Shown piece by piece: positions 19,333 to 31,361 of a DNA stretch of 41,740 nucleotides (position 1 is its first letter; each line of letters starts with the position of its first letter). Location: contig SCFE01000072.1 in NCBI GenBank assembly GCA_004352715.1, positions 1,234,678 through 1,276,417 of the forward strand, written 5' to 3'. The position numbers were made by a program, and so were the translations under genes. The stretch is from Hofstenia miamia (taxonomy: Eukaryota; Xenacoelomorpha; Acoela). A model generated the notes under the pieces. That model was not told the origin of the DNA, did no database searches, and saw only the letters and a list, made by a program, of their open reading frames with translations.

Positions 19333-21983
19333 AGGGCGGATACAAAGGGCGGCAGAGGAGGCCCGGGTCCTCCTTAAAATTGTGCAAAAAAATTACAAAG
19401 AAAATTTCTTAATGTCCTCAAATGGCGGAAATAGGAACAGTTTTTTAAGTTTTTTCAAAGATCTGGCATTTGTAAAATGTATTTCAATGATTTTTAGAGT
19501 GTTATTTGTCCAATGGATCCCAGAATTACAATCGCACATTCTACTTTAATTTGCACAATCGAATCCCATCAATCACAATTGCATCACAAAGTTGTTCATC
19601 ACTATCAATCATTAAATTTTCTTAATAATTGAATCAAAATCAATTTAGATATTAAAACGCTTTTTAGTATCAAAAATCGTCAAGATTCATTTTCTTTCAG
19701 ATGTGCAATCGTATGGAATAAATTAAGAATTGGAATTCAATGTGAAAAAACTATAAACACTTCAAGAAAAATATCGAACTAATTTTAAATACAATAAACT
19801 CAATGCTTCATCGAATTATTTTCGAAACTGCCCCTTAACAACTCCTGTGAGTGGTTGACCCAAATTGGCTGGCTTTATTCTATTCTTTGACCTATTGAAT
19901 TGATCAATATCTATTATAAACTTTATCATTTTTTTGTATGTTTTTAGAGAATATCATTAAATGCAAGGTGCGTCAATTTTAGCCAAACATTGTAAATTAT
20001 GTAAGGGATTGGATCAAACTTCAGATTGATACTTTATACATTAATTCTGTCAATTTGATAGATATCTGCGCACAAGATTACACTTTATTATTAATGGCTG
20101 AACGACCCCACGGAGGAGGGAGTGGAGAGGTTTCTACCCTGGGTTTTGCTAATATTGATTCTGAAAATGGGAATTCAAATGATTCCGATTTTTATGGGTA
20201 AACTATCATTTTTCCACTTAAAGTCGTCTAGTAAATGTGAAAATGCTGAGGATTTATTCATAGATTTACTACAAAAATGTATCGCATTCAACAGTTTCGA
20301 GCAAAGATTTCACCATTCAAATTTCAAGCCCTTCTTAGATCATTCATGTCCTCAATTGCAAAATACAAAAAACATCACGATACAGCATGGATTCATGAAA
20401 CACTTCAAATGCTGAGTAAGCGGAACTCAAAACTGCCGAAAAGCAAATGCGAGCGATCACGATGTAGGTCATGTATTGAAGAAAAATTTGTTTTCTTGAT
20501 TATAATTGCCAAAATGTTCAATAAATTATGTTCTCGTCGTTTAGCAGAGAAAAGAATAAAACATTTTGAAATAGTATCATTTTTTCAAAGTTTTTAATAT
20601 TTGAAAATTGTTAGCAATAGATAGTTTGGTGCGGTCACATTACAAGAAATTTAAACAGTGCCATGTGACGTCAGCAAATAACTAGTGAAAGTGCGGCGTA
20701 GATTATGCACTATGCTTAACTGTAAGTGAAAGAGGTTTTTTACAAATTTATGTATCCTAAAATTAATATATTATCTAGTTCATCATCAATTGTTTAAACG
20801 CTATTAGTTTACTATACAATGCAAAAAAAAATTTGTTCTTAGCTATAGTTGTTCACGTGTCAAAATTTTGCAAAAAATTTTATCCCATATCTCAATTTAT
20901 AAAGGGAAAAATGAAGTAGATGCAATTGAATATAATTTCATGAAAATGCCAACACGCGAATGTTCAAATACATCATCAATTCTAATTGATTAATGCTAAT
21001 ACTATAAAATAATGTTAAGATCATATCTATATCATTTGAATTTCTCATGTCAATTTTGCATTTAATGAATTTAAGAGGTAAGTTAAGTCGTGCGAACAAG
21101 GGAAATACCTTAAATTATATAATATTGAAGAGGATCAAGACAAATTATTTCCGGAAATTTGTATAAAAGATGCTCGGCTAAATTTATCCGTAAGTGTAAT
21201 CTATAGTTGATTTTTAAATGCTGGAGGCCCAAAAACGCATTTAAGAAAGAAAACAATATCCATTTCAAGTACATTTTATTAACACGTAATTGAATACGTC
21301 ATTCTGTTTTGCTGTTTGATGGCTACAACAATTTGTGCTACAATTTCTTGTAATGTTTGTGACCGCCATGGGCGTTAAGGGCTGTACAGAAGTAGGGTAT
21401 TCTAGTGTTAAGTAATAATTCATATGTAAGAGTTTTGTAAGTATTGTTGTCATGTGTGTAGTTTGTGAACAGTTTTGCAATAAATTTGCTTTAACTTTTA
21501 TTTCCAGGTGTTTCATAATGTTGAAATCCGCTGTTAATATTATTTTACAATAACAATTGATGTGTGGTCAAAACTTGAGATTATCAAAAACTTTTTGCCA
21601 GTAGAGTCTCGATGAATTGATAAAAAAAGTTGAATTTATTACTAATCTCAGAAATTGAACTCAATGCTGAGTGACCAAATTTGAAAATGCTTAGCTTAGC
21701 ATGAAAGCAGTTGAACATACTTTGACTTCAAATAAATTTATTAAGAAATGGATGTGTTTAGATGATCTACATTCTTTAGTGGTTATTATAAGGGAGATAG
21801 CAATATGTGTTTATATAAATAAATTGATTCAAAATATTTTGCCCTCGTAATTCATCAGTATAAATTTTATTATTAACTGTTATATTTTTAAATTAAATAA
21901 AATTAATACTGAAAATTGACAGGGGAATGCGAAAATTTCCCTTCGTAAATATGCCACAAGATCTATGCATAAATATTTATTGC

Positions 21984-22041
<58 letters not shown>

Positions 22042-22079
22042 ATATAAACTGGTGTATTTTAATGTTCCATAGGATTTAG
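18984..22079. other. GPCR intron 1, with a gap and possible transposon end
   Basis: Contains (TA)n at 19083-19153 and 19297-19330 around a gap (19154-19296). A GC-rich patch, caagggcggatacaaagggc at 19331-19350, continues to about 19372 and resembles the terminal sequence of a DNA transposon, without a visible partner end. There are also unrecognised open frames at 20094-20597 (see separate entry), a CRE-like TGACGTCA (20666-20673) of unknown meaning, and (TA)n at 21985-22046. Confidence 0.45.
20094..20597 (+). pseudogene. Unrecognised open frames, possibly a decayed gene copy
   Basis: Three overlapping plus-strand frames look coding-like but are not continuous. 20094-20201 starts at an ATG (MAERPHGGGSGEVST) and stops right at a possible donor GG/GTAAAC. 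20220-20410 contains CENAEDLFIDLLQKCIAFNS. 20277-20597 contains RSFMSSIAKYKKHHDTAWIH and a basic Cys pair, CRSCIEEK. The pieces fit a sequence with frameshifts, or exons of an unknown gene. I recognise no family. Confidence 0.2.
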
Positions 22080-22193
22080 CTCTCGCAATATGGGATACTG
22101 CTGCTATCTTATTAGATGGTCCAATAGACATCACACAAAGCAAAAGATTTCTAGATTGGAGTACTCCCGATGTATTGTTCCTTCAGCAGATCG
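22080..22193 (+). CDS. Rhodopsin-type GPCR, exon 2 (TM2 and extracellular loop 1)
   Basis: Acceptor ggatttag precedes 22080. With the G from exon 1 it reads ALAIWDTAAILLDGPIDIT, a TM2 with the conserved A-x-x-D (the D of IWD is position 2.50). The loop FLDWSTPDVLFLQQI follows. It ends ATC G at GTAAAA (phase 1). A second AG seven bases upstream (22071-22072) would shift the frame relative to exon 1, so I reject it. The exon lies 3.1 kb after exon 1, past the gap at 19154-19296 and just after a (TA)n run (21985-22046). Confidence 0.62.
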
Positions 22194-24352
22194 GTAAAAT
22201 ATTTGATTCAATTTGTCATAGGGTAGCTATTGTTTGCATTTTTACTGATAAAAATCATAGCTAAGCATGAAATAATCAGTTTTTACTAAAAATAGACAGA
22301 TGCTTTGTTTATTCAAATTTAAAATTGATTTCATATAATTAATAGCGAACCATTCAATATTCATTGCAGTTTACTGTTATTTAATTTTTAGTGAAAAGTG
22401 CAAGATAGCTTATTAATTTAATGAATATATATCTTTTCTTTAAACTCTTGAACTTTACATTTACCTGATCACTGTCTAAATACATTGATATAATCCTTAC
22501 ACTACGTTTAGCTTTTAAGAGTTTGGTAATGAAAGTAGCAGTGCTATATGCAAATACCAGGTGGCCAATATAATTTCGTTTTTCAGGTTTGATTTTAATC
22601 ATTTTGAAAAGATGAAAACTAAATTTGAAAAAATGAAAACCACTTTTACTTCCTGTTTTGCACATTCCATTTCGTAATTTTCATTTTTCAATTGTTTCAA
22701 TTGATTTGCAAATGAAAAATTAAAGTAAAAAGGAAATATGAAAAATGAAAAAAATATATCTTATTCCGGTTTTCGTTTTACATTTATATTATTTTTATAA
22801 AGCTTAATTTAATGCAAAAATTGAAAAACGAATAATGGAAAACAAAAACGAAAAATATTTAAATTTTCATTTTGGTTGTTATCATTCTTGTGTATTTGGT
22901 ATCCAATTTATCTTTTAGTAAATAACTTGTAAATGCAATTGAAAGAAATTTAGTGTCCATAATTATACAACCACTCTGTATAATTTGTGGTTTTTCATTA
23001 TTTATCTAAGATAATTAAATGCAATTCCATAAGCATTAATGCAAATAATCAAAAAGAAAATGAAAAAACAAAAAATGAAATTTAAATGTTTTATTTTTTA
23101 TTTTCATTATTAACCTTTATTTTTCAATTCAAACTTTAATATATAAGATCAAAATCAAAAACGAAATTGAGAAAGTTCTTCTTTCAATTTTAGATTTTCC
23201 GTAACTTATTTGGTAAATCTTGGGAAGAATTCAGAAAAATGAAATTCAAAATACAATTTTAAAAATAAAAGTGATAAATGACAATTTTCTATAGAGCTCT
23301 GCAATATTTTTGCTTTAATTTGAGTTGAGGCTGATCAGTCTCTCAAAATTCGAGTTGAGGCTGACCAGTCTCTCAAAATTCGAGTTGAGGCTGATCAGTC
23401 TCTCAAAATTCGAGTTGAGGCTGATCAGTCTCTCAAAATTCGAACTGAGTTGGGTTTTCAGTAGAGCTAAGTCGTAATTCGAATCTCAAGTTTTGTATAC
23501 ACAAATAGGCTTATCAATATCATACTAATAAAATCATCACTAAATACTCAAATTTTCTACAAATACGAAAAAATATATTCTAGCATAGTAATTACATTTC
23601 TAATTGGCTAAAAATGTGTAATTGATAATAAATAATATTTTAGACAGATATAGCATTTTGCAATCAATGCTGAGGTAATTAAATTAAATATCACTTGAAT
23701 AAAGCGTGAAGGTTGTTTACCAACTTGAAATCCCAATCTTAATTCATTTTTAATTAAGTTTTAACATAACTTTTAAGAAATGCTAGAAAATGAAACGCAT
23801 TCATGTAAAAAACATAATCCAATCAACAAGGAGAGACTACTAGCATAATAGCAATCAATTCTAGTATCTTGATATTAGTAAAGATCATTCGATAGACAAT
23901 TTTGCTAAATCACAATGACTTTGAAAAAAATTTTTGTACAAATGTTTTGCAATTAGAAAATTATATGTTTATTTTCAAATAAATAAACATGCATTGCACT
24001 ATTCAATTTCAAATCATCAAAACTTGAGTTGACTTAACAACACTCGAAATATGTTATTGTTGAAATTTAGGGTTGATTAGGGTTAGGTACTTGAGTTTTG
24101 CGTACTAGCAGGGCTTTAATTTCCACTTTCAAATTTCAATTTTCAATTAATCCTTCCAAAATGATCAAAATGAAAAACGTATTTGGATTGGCTAGCTGGT
24201 ACCTGCACACTGGTACCTACATATTTCTAGCGCCTGTCAGACTATCTTCAGTGACATTATTACTTTTTTAAAACAGATAAACAAATATATATATATATAT
24301 AAATGTTTATTAATTTTGTTGACAAGTAACTGCAGTCAGAAAGAAATCTATC

Positions 24353-24401
<49 letters not shown>

Positions 24402-26421
24402 NNNNNNNNNNNNNNNNNNNNNNNNNNNNNNNNNNNNNNNNNNNNNNNNNNNNNNNNNNNNNNNNNNNNNNNNNNNNNNNNNNNNNNNNNNNNNNNNNNN
24501 NNNNNNNNNNNNNNNNNNNNNNNNNNNNNNNNNNNNNNNNNNNNNNNNNNNATATATATATATATATATATGTATATAACACACCATCACACAAATCCAT
24601 CAAATCCACCCATCAGATAAAATGCAATAAAATATTTTAGGTTTTTCGATTAAACATTCGTCAAACGATCTATTTATTAAACAATAATATGCACTGTAGT
24701 TGAAGTAAATTAATTATGACTGATAAAATTAACTTGTTTCATTATTAAATCACTATCAACATTGTTGTATATTCATTTTGTTAAAGTGCTAAAGCAAAAG
24801 AAGACTGATTTCATTTATGCTCAACACAGAGATTAATTATTTAAATTACTTTAAATGCTTTTTCCTGTCATTTATAGGTGGAAATCATTATAAATTTATT
24901 TATGAATTAAAGAACAAACGCTTCACATGTCATAGAACACAAATCAATGTAATTTTGTTAACCACAAATCATAAATTCCCCCAGACATTTCCCATCTGTT
25001 GATGTAATGTTTTACGAGTTTTTAAGTGTTTCCAGGACAATTAAAATTAATTGCTTATTGCTTAATCAAGGGTTGAATAGTGTATCACCCGCTTATTTCA
25101 GGAATTCCAAGCAGAAATATTCAAAGTGTTTCAAGTAGCAATCAGACCTAAAACCTTGGTCACAACTTTTTTGAATTTCATGAGGTTGTCACAACAGCTA
25201 TAAGTATGAACGCAAAAACAATATGTTCTCAACAAAAAGTTAAATTGATCCTAATTTGGCTGACAACTTTTTGAGCAATAGTGGGGTTGACAACAAAATT
25301 TCAAGTTGACACACGAAAAAACACTGTTGTGAACTTTTCAAAACAAATACTGGGGGCTTATCATAAATAAAAATATTTAAATGAGCCATAAATATATTAC
25401 TTTCAGTGCAAGTTCAGGTATTTCTTTTAACCTTGTTCATGGAATGCAGATATTGACAGCTACCACTCTAATAAACTATAGGCATGTAAAGGATACATCA
25501 ATGATTGCATTTGACAAAATATAACAAAATATAGAAGATAATTTAAATCTGGAAAACAAACATTTAATGGTTAAGGTTTTTTATTAACCATTAGAGGTGA
25601 TCATAGTTACTGCTTTTTGGTAAATAAACAGAAATATTTTACAAACCCATATTTAGAGTAAGAATATATTGGAGATGTAAACAAAGTTGTAGGCCTGATC
25701 TTGATAAAACTTTGTTAATATTTAAATTTCCAAAAAAGCTGTGAACAAAGTTGTAGGTCAAAATGCTACTTGAAGCCTATCTTTTGAAACATGGTTGCAA
25801 TATGTGGTATTTAGAATTATTACTATCAATTTACAGTTTTACACACTCAAAATAGTTATTTATTTGCAAACATGCACTATTGAAAAAAAATGGTTTACAT
25901 TCTGAAAATTGAGCGAAAACCCTTTGTAATCTGAAAATTATTTTAAATAAATCATATGATATGAGAGAAATATAACATTGTAATTGCGAAATTTTTCTTT
26001 CATAAAAATATGCAAAAATTTACTTAGAGACAATGAAAAATACCACATTTTCAAGATATTATTAAATTAGAAATAAATGACTGCAGAATAATCTATTTAC
26101 AGCAGAATGACAAGAAACCTTAAAATGTTCATTTTACTGTTTTCATATTTGTGTGACAACTACAAGCAACAATAACATCTGCCAGGCAGTGTGGTATATG
26201 CTTTCAGTCAATTTCACAAGTCTACTTTCATTCATCAACCATAGAAATTAGGTAGTTGGACCATTTTTCATTGAACTGATCTTCCTAGTTTACTCCAATG
26301 GCTTTAAATCCAGAATAACATGTTATTTATAATATTTTATGAAATTTGCATATTTTCCCAATTTCGGTTACAATTATATTTTAGGTAATTTAAAATAATT
26401 AACTATTAAGCAGTTGTTTAG
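22194..26421. other. GPCR intron 2
   Basis: Long AT-rich intron. It has low-complexity tracts rich in gaaaaatgaaaa and their complements (22580-22860, 23050-23170, 24120-24175), the 30-bp minisatellite at 23321-23450, a direct repeat of tggtacct (24197-24221), and a gap in (TA)n (24402-24551). I see no convincing exon. If a short exon with the TM3 Cys exists it should be here. Confidence 0.4.
23321..23450. repeat. 30-bp minisatellite, four copies
   Basis: Four copies of a 30-bp unit, gagttgaggctgatcagtct then ctcaaaattc, at 23321-23440, plus a diverged partial fifth. Copies differ by almost nothing (one has ctgacc for ctgatc), so the array is young or being homogenised. Thirty bases is ten codons and the unit is stop-free in one frame (FELRLISLSK), but a stop directly precedes the array in that frame and no splice context is seen. 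I treat it as non-coding. Confidence 0.9.
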
Positions 26422-27050
26422 ATTCCAGTAATGATTGGGTGACAACATCAGTAGCTCATTGGATTGTGGTCATTATAAGCATTGATCGATTTATTGCTGT
26501 TTTCTTTCCTTTATTTTATAAAAATTCATTTTCCAACATAAAGGTTGCTGTTTGGCTGATAGTAGTAACAACTATTCTAAATTACATATTTATTGGCATA
26601 CCGGTTTGGATTATATACTATAAATGCATAAATGGTCTGTGCCAAAGAAGGCCAGCATGGCAAAACTCGAATTTCATTGTTGTATTAATATCACTTCAAG
26701 GATTCATTCCAAGTGGTTTGGTTGTGGCATGTAACCTATTAATTGCAATAAAAATGTCCCTTCGTAAAAATCATGCAGAAAGATCTAAAAGTTCTGCCAT
26801 TGATAGATTACTTTTTATTATTACAATCAGCTTTGTAGTTCTAGTGACTTCTGCAGAAATCTCATTCTATATCGTTTATTATTCCAATATATTTACCAAT
26901 AAATGTTCCTTCCTAAGGGTAGTTCTACAGTCAATAGAGAATGCTACTATAGTAACCAATAATGGCATAAACTTTTTCCTTTACATTTTACTTGGGAAGA
27001 CCTTCAGAGACAGATTTCTGAAAATTGTACACACATGCAGCATTAAATAA
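26422..27050 (+). CDS. Rhodopsin-type GPCR, exon 3 (TM3 to C-terminus)
   Basis: Terminal coding exon ending at TAA. TM3 is TTSVAHWIVVIISIDRF, with D-R-F in place of the usual D-R-Y. TM4 follows (VAVWLIVVTTILNYIFIGIP), then loop 2 with two Cys (KCINGLC), TM5 (FIPSGLVVACNLLIAIKMSL), TM6 (LLFIITISFVVLVTSAEISF) and TM7 (IVTNNGINFFLYILLGKTFR). The NPxxY motif of TM7 appears as N-G-I-N-F-F-L-Y. A short tail ends HTCSIK. With the acceptor tttag before 26422 the exon joins exon 2 in phase 1. However, the join lacks the Cys normally found at the start of TM3, so a small exon may be missing. An alternative acceptor (attccag, exon start 26429) is in phase 2. Confidence 0.85.
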
Positions 27051-27112
27051 TGTTATTAACTGTAAACATTTTATTGATAAATTCAAGATATTTAAGATAC
27101 CTGATTTTGATG

Positions 27113-27118
27113 AATAAA
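27113..27118 (+). terminator. Poly(A) signal of the GPCR gene
   Basis: AATAAA 63 bases after the GPCR stop codon, followed by an A-rich stretch. Position and orientation suit the end of the GPCR transcript. Confidence 0.5.
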
Positions 27119-28052
27119 AAAGCAAAAGAATTTTTATCTTAGTCACTTGTATATGTAGCGGTATGTGAGTATGATTTTTTGCTAATTCAATAAATACTTT
27201 AATAAAATATTTGGAATAAAAAAACTTACAGAGTGAATAGTACGTGTTGCATCATCCTTTGTATTCTAACAGCTTCATCAGTTTGGTGTTTATAAATAAT
27301 AATTATGAATGCAAGTCAAAACAATCAAGAAAAAGTAAGTAGCGAGATTTAAAAAAAAATAATTTATTATCTAAAAGTGTAATACACTTAACAACAAAAA
27401 ATGTTTCATAAAATAAAAACAGTATATTTCAGCCTAAAATGTTTTATTTCCTTCTTTAATGTCCACAAACATTCTGCCATTTTGAAATTTTTTATATGTA
27501 TACCTTCACATTAAAATACTTGATTTGTTGTTTTTAGGAGCATCTTTGTATGTACACCAAAAGCCCTTATGTCTTTTTCATTATTTTTAAACAATTATCA
27601 GATAAATTAATATCAGTTGCACCTAAGCAGTAAATTTTCCCTTACATCTTTGTCGTGCTTACTAAGTCAATTTTAATGCCATAATGCGGCTAGAATATGC
27701 ATTTGCTGATTGGGTTGTTATCAAGGATATTGAATTGCGTAAAATAGTTTGAAACTAATAATATTTTAACATTGCTACAGTATGTTTGCAAACATAGGCA
27801 AATACATATTTAGTAAAAACAATAATAGGTTCCACTAAATGGAATGATATCTAAGACCATTTTCATGACAATTTATGTTGAAGAACTGTTGAAAATTCTT
27901 GAATCAATATCAGAGTCCAATTAAACGAGTACATGTATACAATGTATAAAATAAATTATTCTAAACTGCAATATAAAATATAATGGAAATGGACTAATAA
28001 ATTCAAATGCATTTTGAAATAGAAAGAGTAACTCTTTTTAACATACTACACC
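27119..28052. other. Gene-free AT-rich interval
   Basis: I see no gene, RNA or recognisable transposon between the GPCR poly(A) signal and the 21-bp array. Confidence 0.5.
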
Positions 28053-28290
28053 ATTTAAAGCTCATAGTACGACATTTCTATGTCAAATTAAGATATTTCC
28101 ATTTATCATTCATCTATTTCCAAGCTATGTTAAAATATTTCTAATTGTATTAGCGATATTTCCGATTTAATGTGCTTCATTTCCACTTGATAATGTTTTA
28201 TTTCTATGCAGAATTTCAGACATTTCAAATTCTAATTTCATCAATTTCCAATTGATAATGAACAAATTTCTTTTACTGATAGAAAATTCC
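28053..28290. repeat. 21-22 bp periodic array of ATTTC motifs with variable spacers
   Basis: ATTTC (usually ATTTCCA or ATTTCTA) starts at 28074, 28095, 28116, 28137, 28158, 28179, 28200, 28222, 28244 and 28266. The spacing is exactly 21 bp six times and then 22 bp three times. A diverged unit precedes (ATTTA at 28053) and another may follow (near 28286). The 14-16 bases between motifs differ from unit to unit. On the minus strand the 21-bp units read as heptads beginning Glu-Ile or Glu-Met, but with several stops. It is either a very old minisatellite, perhaps from coiled-coil coding sequence, or a phased DNA signal. Confidence 0.8.
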
Positions 28291-28408
28291 GCCGATATAA
28301 AATATTTGTTTTTTGTTCATACATCATTATGCAGTTATACACTCGTTTATATGACTTTTGAAGCAAACAACAAAACAACCTATTTATTTTCAAGAGGTTA
28401 ACAGTTTA

Positions 28409-28672
28409 TCACAAAGGAAAAAGCCAAACCCCGGGATGCATATCTTCTGACTGAAGTGCAGCTGGGAAAAATCCTTGAGAATTCTGACAACAGTTAATGC
28501 AATCGTGATTGGTTATCTGATTCATTGCAGTGCATAGATGGAATTCGGGCGTATCTCGGATCACATCTACATTTTCAGAAAATATTGGATCTCTCTCCGA
28601 TATTTCAAATCCAAAAATGCGATTCATGTTAGCCATTACATAAAGATAAAATTGTAAGGCAACCAAAAACAT
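28409..28672 (-). CDS. Small possibly secreted protein, 87 aa, unidentified
   Basis: Minus-strand ORF from ATG 28672 (context AAAAAAAATG) to TGA 28409. It starts MFLVALQFYLYVMA, a plausible signal peptide. The rest is a mostly polar mature part with four Cys (FHLCTAMNQ and HDCINCCQNS). An AATAAA lies about 20 bases past the stop (minus strand, near 28390), which suits the end of a transcript. The frame stays open upstream to an acceptor-like TTTGCAG near 28743, so the ORF could instead be a terminal exon. I recognise no family. The Cys cluster slightly recalls the YCQHSC segment of the cysteine-rich gene at 33.6-36.2 kb, but too weakly to claim homology. Confidence 0.35.
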   Translation of the reverse strand: MFLVALQFYLYVMANMNRIFGFEISERDPIFSENVDVIRDTPEFHLCTAMNQITNHDCINCCQNSQGFFPAALQSEDMHPGVWLFPL

Positions 28673-28991
28673 TTTTTTTGTATAAACTTGCAAATGGAAA
28701 ATTAGAAGAAACAGAGAGAAGCAAGTGGAATATCTTACTTGCTGCAAACAAGGCCAAATTCTAATATAATTATAAAATTCTCATAAAAGATGCATTATAA
28801 TCAGTAATACAAACATTTTTATAGAGCCATACCCAACTATATACAACTGTCACAATCAAAGTTATTTGGAGTGTTCCTACAGTAGAATAAACACTACTAT
28901 AAAATACAAAAAAGATGGCTAAGAGAGAATACGCATCAAAATTATTGAATTATAAAAGCAATCTATAAATGATCTTCAATCTGATGAATCA
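28673..28991. other. Short gene-free interval
   Basis: AT-rich sequence between the small minus-strand ORF and the decayed relic. Nothing else is seen. Confidence 0.4.
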
Positions 28992-30368
28992 ATGCTAACC
29001 TCAACTGAGTTTAAATTAACGTCATGTCATCAACAGCAAGTGAATATAAACAATCTAGAAAAACTCGAAATTGGTATAAGTCCAAAGAAACTAAACTGGA
29101 TTAAAACTGATCTAACCTATTACCTCACAAGGGTAACAGTTGCTGAACCAACCGATTCTACTATCATTGAATGTCAATTTGCACCTATAAAGAAAAACCA
29201 ACTCTTTAGCATTAATGAAACTGTTATTTACAGAATCCTGGGCGAAAAATCAAATCATTAAATTACTTAAGCCTCATGCACAATTGACACTCAATGTTGA
29301 ATGTACTTCTAAACTTATCATCTCTGAAGAAAACGTAAATAAGTTTCACCATGACTTACCTTCAACTTCCCTATGAGAGGACATAGTCCACGGACAATTG
29401 AACTATCCTTTAACTATAGGGATTGTGTGGCTGAATATTACACCCACGACAAAAATTTCTATAGAGGACTGCATTGCTACTAAAAACGACTAATGTATCA
29501 AATCACCTTTAATTCATAATGCAATCATACAGCCATCATGGAGATCTAAACACACAAAAAGCAATGTTTGAAAATCTTGTTATCAAATCAAGACCAATAG
29601 ATAAACAACTTTGGTAGTTTCATTAAAAAAATTAATTCTAATAAATACAAGCAGAGTAAATCTAAACTCATACAAGAAGATGATGCCTCTCATTTGTACT
29701 GCAATGATCATGTACCACTGCATCATGTTTTCTGAAAATGGATATTGATAGTTGAAAAAATAGAATACATTAAGAATAGCATATTGAAATTACCAAACGC
29801 TCATACTATTCTCTGGTACTGGCGACTGAATTTGGTGTAATCGTATATAAGAATCACTACAATATTATGATATATCCAAACAGATTGAAATCATTACAAT
29901 AATGAAAGCTAACACTTCAGATCCCGAAATTATGTTGGAGGAAATAGTAACAAATAACATCTCCATATTTTTTGACGAAATTAAGAATCACTCAAATCTG
30001 TTGAGCTTCTACAAATTCTTCTATCCAAATACAACAATTACTGAAGAAGATACCCTAGCATCTGATATTGATGCTAAAATGACTTTACCTTTTGCCATTA
30101 AGGGCACTCAATTACATCTAAAATTTTAAGTTTGTTTACTAGAAAGTTGAACAGCCTTCATAACACTATAGTTATTTAAAATCATATAGGGAACCCCAAG
30201 TTTTTTAACTTCACAAAACGATTAAGCACCCACTTAGAAGCTTTATGCTATGATACACGATTTATGAAGTATTCTGATATCCTCTCTCAGAATGATCCAC
30301 ATGCAATCACTCTAGTTAAAGATGCTCAATCTCTTATTGAGCCAGATGCAGTTCAATTAGAGGACTAA
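28992..30368 (+). pseudogene. Decayed coding relic of an unidentified mobile or viral-type element
   Basis: For about 1.4 kb the plus strand shows coding-like segments broken by frameshifts and stops. These include an open stretch 28992-29261 containing TVAEPTDSTIIECQFAPIKK and a continuation in another frame containing AQLTLNVECTSKLII. Further on are an open stretch 29902-30129, and a last piece ending near 30368 with VKDAQSLIEPDAVQLED. A purine-rich run tttggggggaggggc follows at 30386-30400 and could be a polypurine tract. The Cys- and Asn-containing style would suit a surface glycoprotein-type ORF of an old LTR element or virus, but no catalytic or fusion motif is recognisable. The family stays open. 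Confidence 0.35.
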
Positions 30369-30400
30369 AATCTATAGCTCTGTTTGGGGGGAGGGGCGTT

Positions 30401-31312
30401 TGGCAAAAATACTTTCATCATTTTACATTCTTACTTTCATTTATTTCAATTTCAATATTATTATTACGAATTTATTTCAATTGTAATTTTGACATAGTGG
30501 CAACAGTGCTATATACCTTAGTCTGAATTTCTGCTAATTTAACAGCATGGTAAAAGTCTAGCAGAAGATTAATTTGTACCTGTCAACTATTTATTCATAT
30601 TTTTATGTGGTATGTTTTGTTTAAAATTACCAGTTTTCATTTGTATAAATATCCGTGAATTGTTCATTTATATTCCCTTCAATTTATTCTTTTAAATTCG
30701 TTTTACTTTTAATTTTGACTTATTATTTACTTAAATTATGTTTTTCTAACTTTCCAGCTGCATAGTTAAAGGCCACCCAGACATGGTACGAGTTAGCTGG
30801 TTTATTGTCCTTTAACACAGGTTAGGTGTGTGGCTAGGGCTGTTGTACTGCTTGTCATTCATTATTAAAATTGTTATTATGCTTTCACCTGAATTGCATG
30901 AGATGAGGAATGCACTGAGTTTAGGTTATTTTTACTTAGTACTTAAGTTCACTACTTGCACCCAAGAGTTAGGACGTAGATGTTAAAATGGCATTAATGA
31001 TTGCCCTCAAAAGACAAAAACTTTACTGAGAATTCTATGAAATCTTTTAATGCCAAATAAATAGCCTTCTACAGTCCATTAAGATGCCTAAAAACATAAA
31101 TGATATTGAGTTATTACGGATTTCATGATGAGAAGCTAAATTTGTCTTCTATTGATGAAGCGCTGGGGATAGGTCTTAGCAGTAAAAGTGATTTATGCTC
31201 GGTTCTTCCACGATTTTTTATGATGGCACTCATTCTTGTTTATACTGTTTACTTTTACTCAATGGCTGTGAAGATTTGTGCCAACAAAAGCTAGACTTTA
31301 TTGAATTACAAT

Positions 31313-31361
<49 letters not shown>

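Noticed and set aside
19103-19549. Tyr-Ile repeat proteins in TA tracts
   Set aside because: Translation of (TA)n plus Ns. The same applies to frames near 13706, 24310, 31230 and 33097.
20666-20673. CRE-like TGACGTCA
   Set aside because: An 8-bp palindrome alone, within an intron and without a promoter nearby, is not evidence of regulation.
22073-22193. GPCR exon 2 starting at the upstream acceptor ccatag
   Set aside because: It would give a good-looking DLALAIWD start but is out of phase with exon 1. The acceptor seven bases downstream (ggatttag/CTCTCGC) fits both frame and family.
25407-25417. 11-nt micro-exon candidate (tgcaagttcag) that would encode Cys-Lys-Phe before TM3
   Set aside because: Acceptor and donor look usable and the peptide is tempting, but it needs phase 0 from exon 2, which ends in phase 1 at its best donor. 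Not supported.
28053-28290. CRISPR array
   Set aside because: Short motif plus spacers is superficially similar, but the repeat is only 5-7 bp, the genome is clearly eukaryotic, and no cas genes are present.
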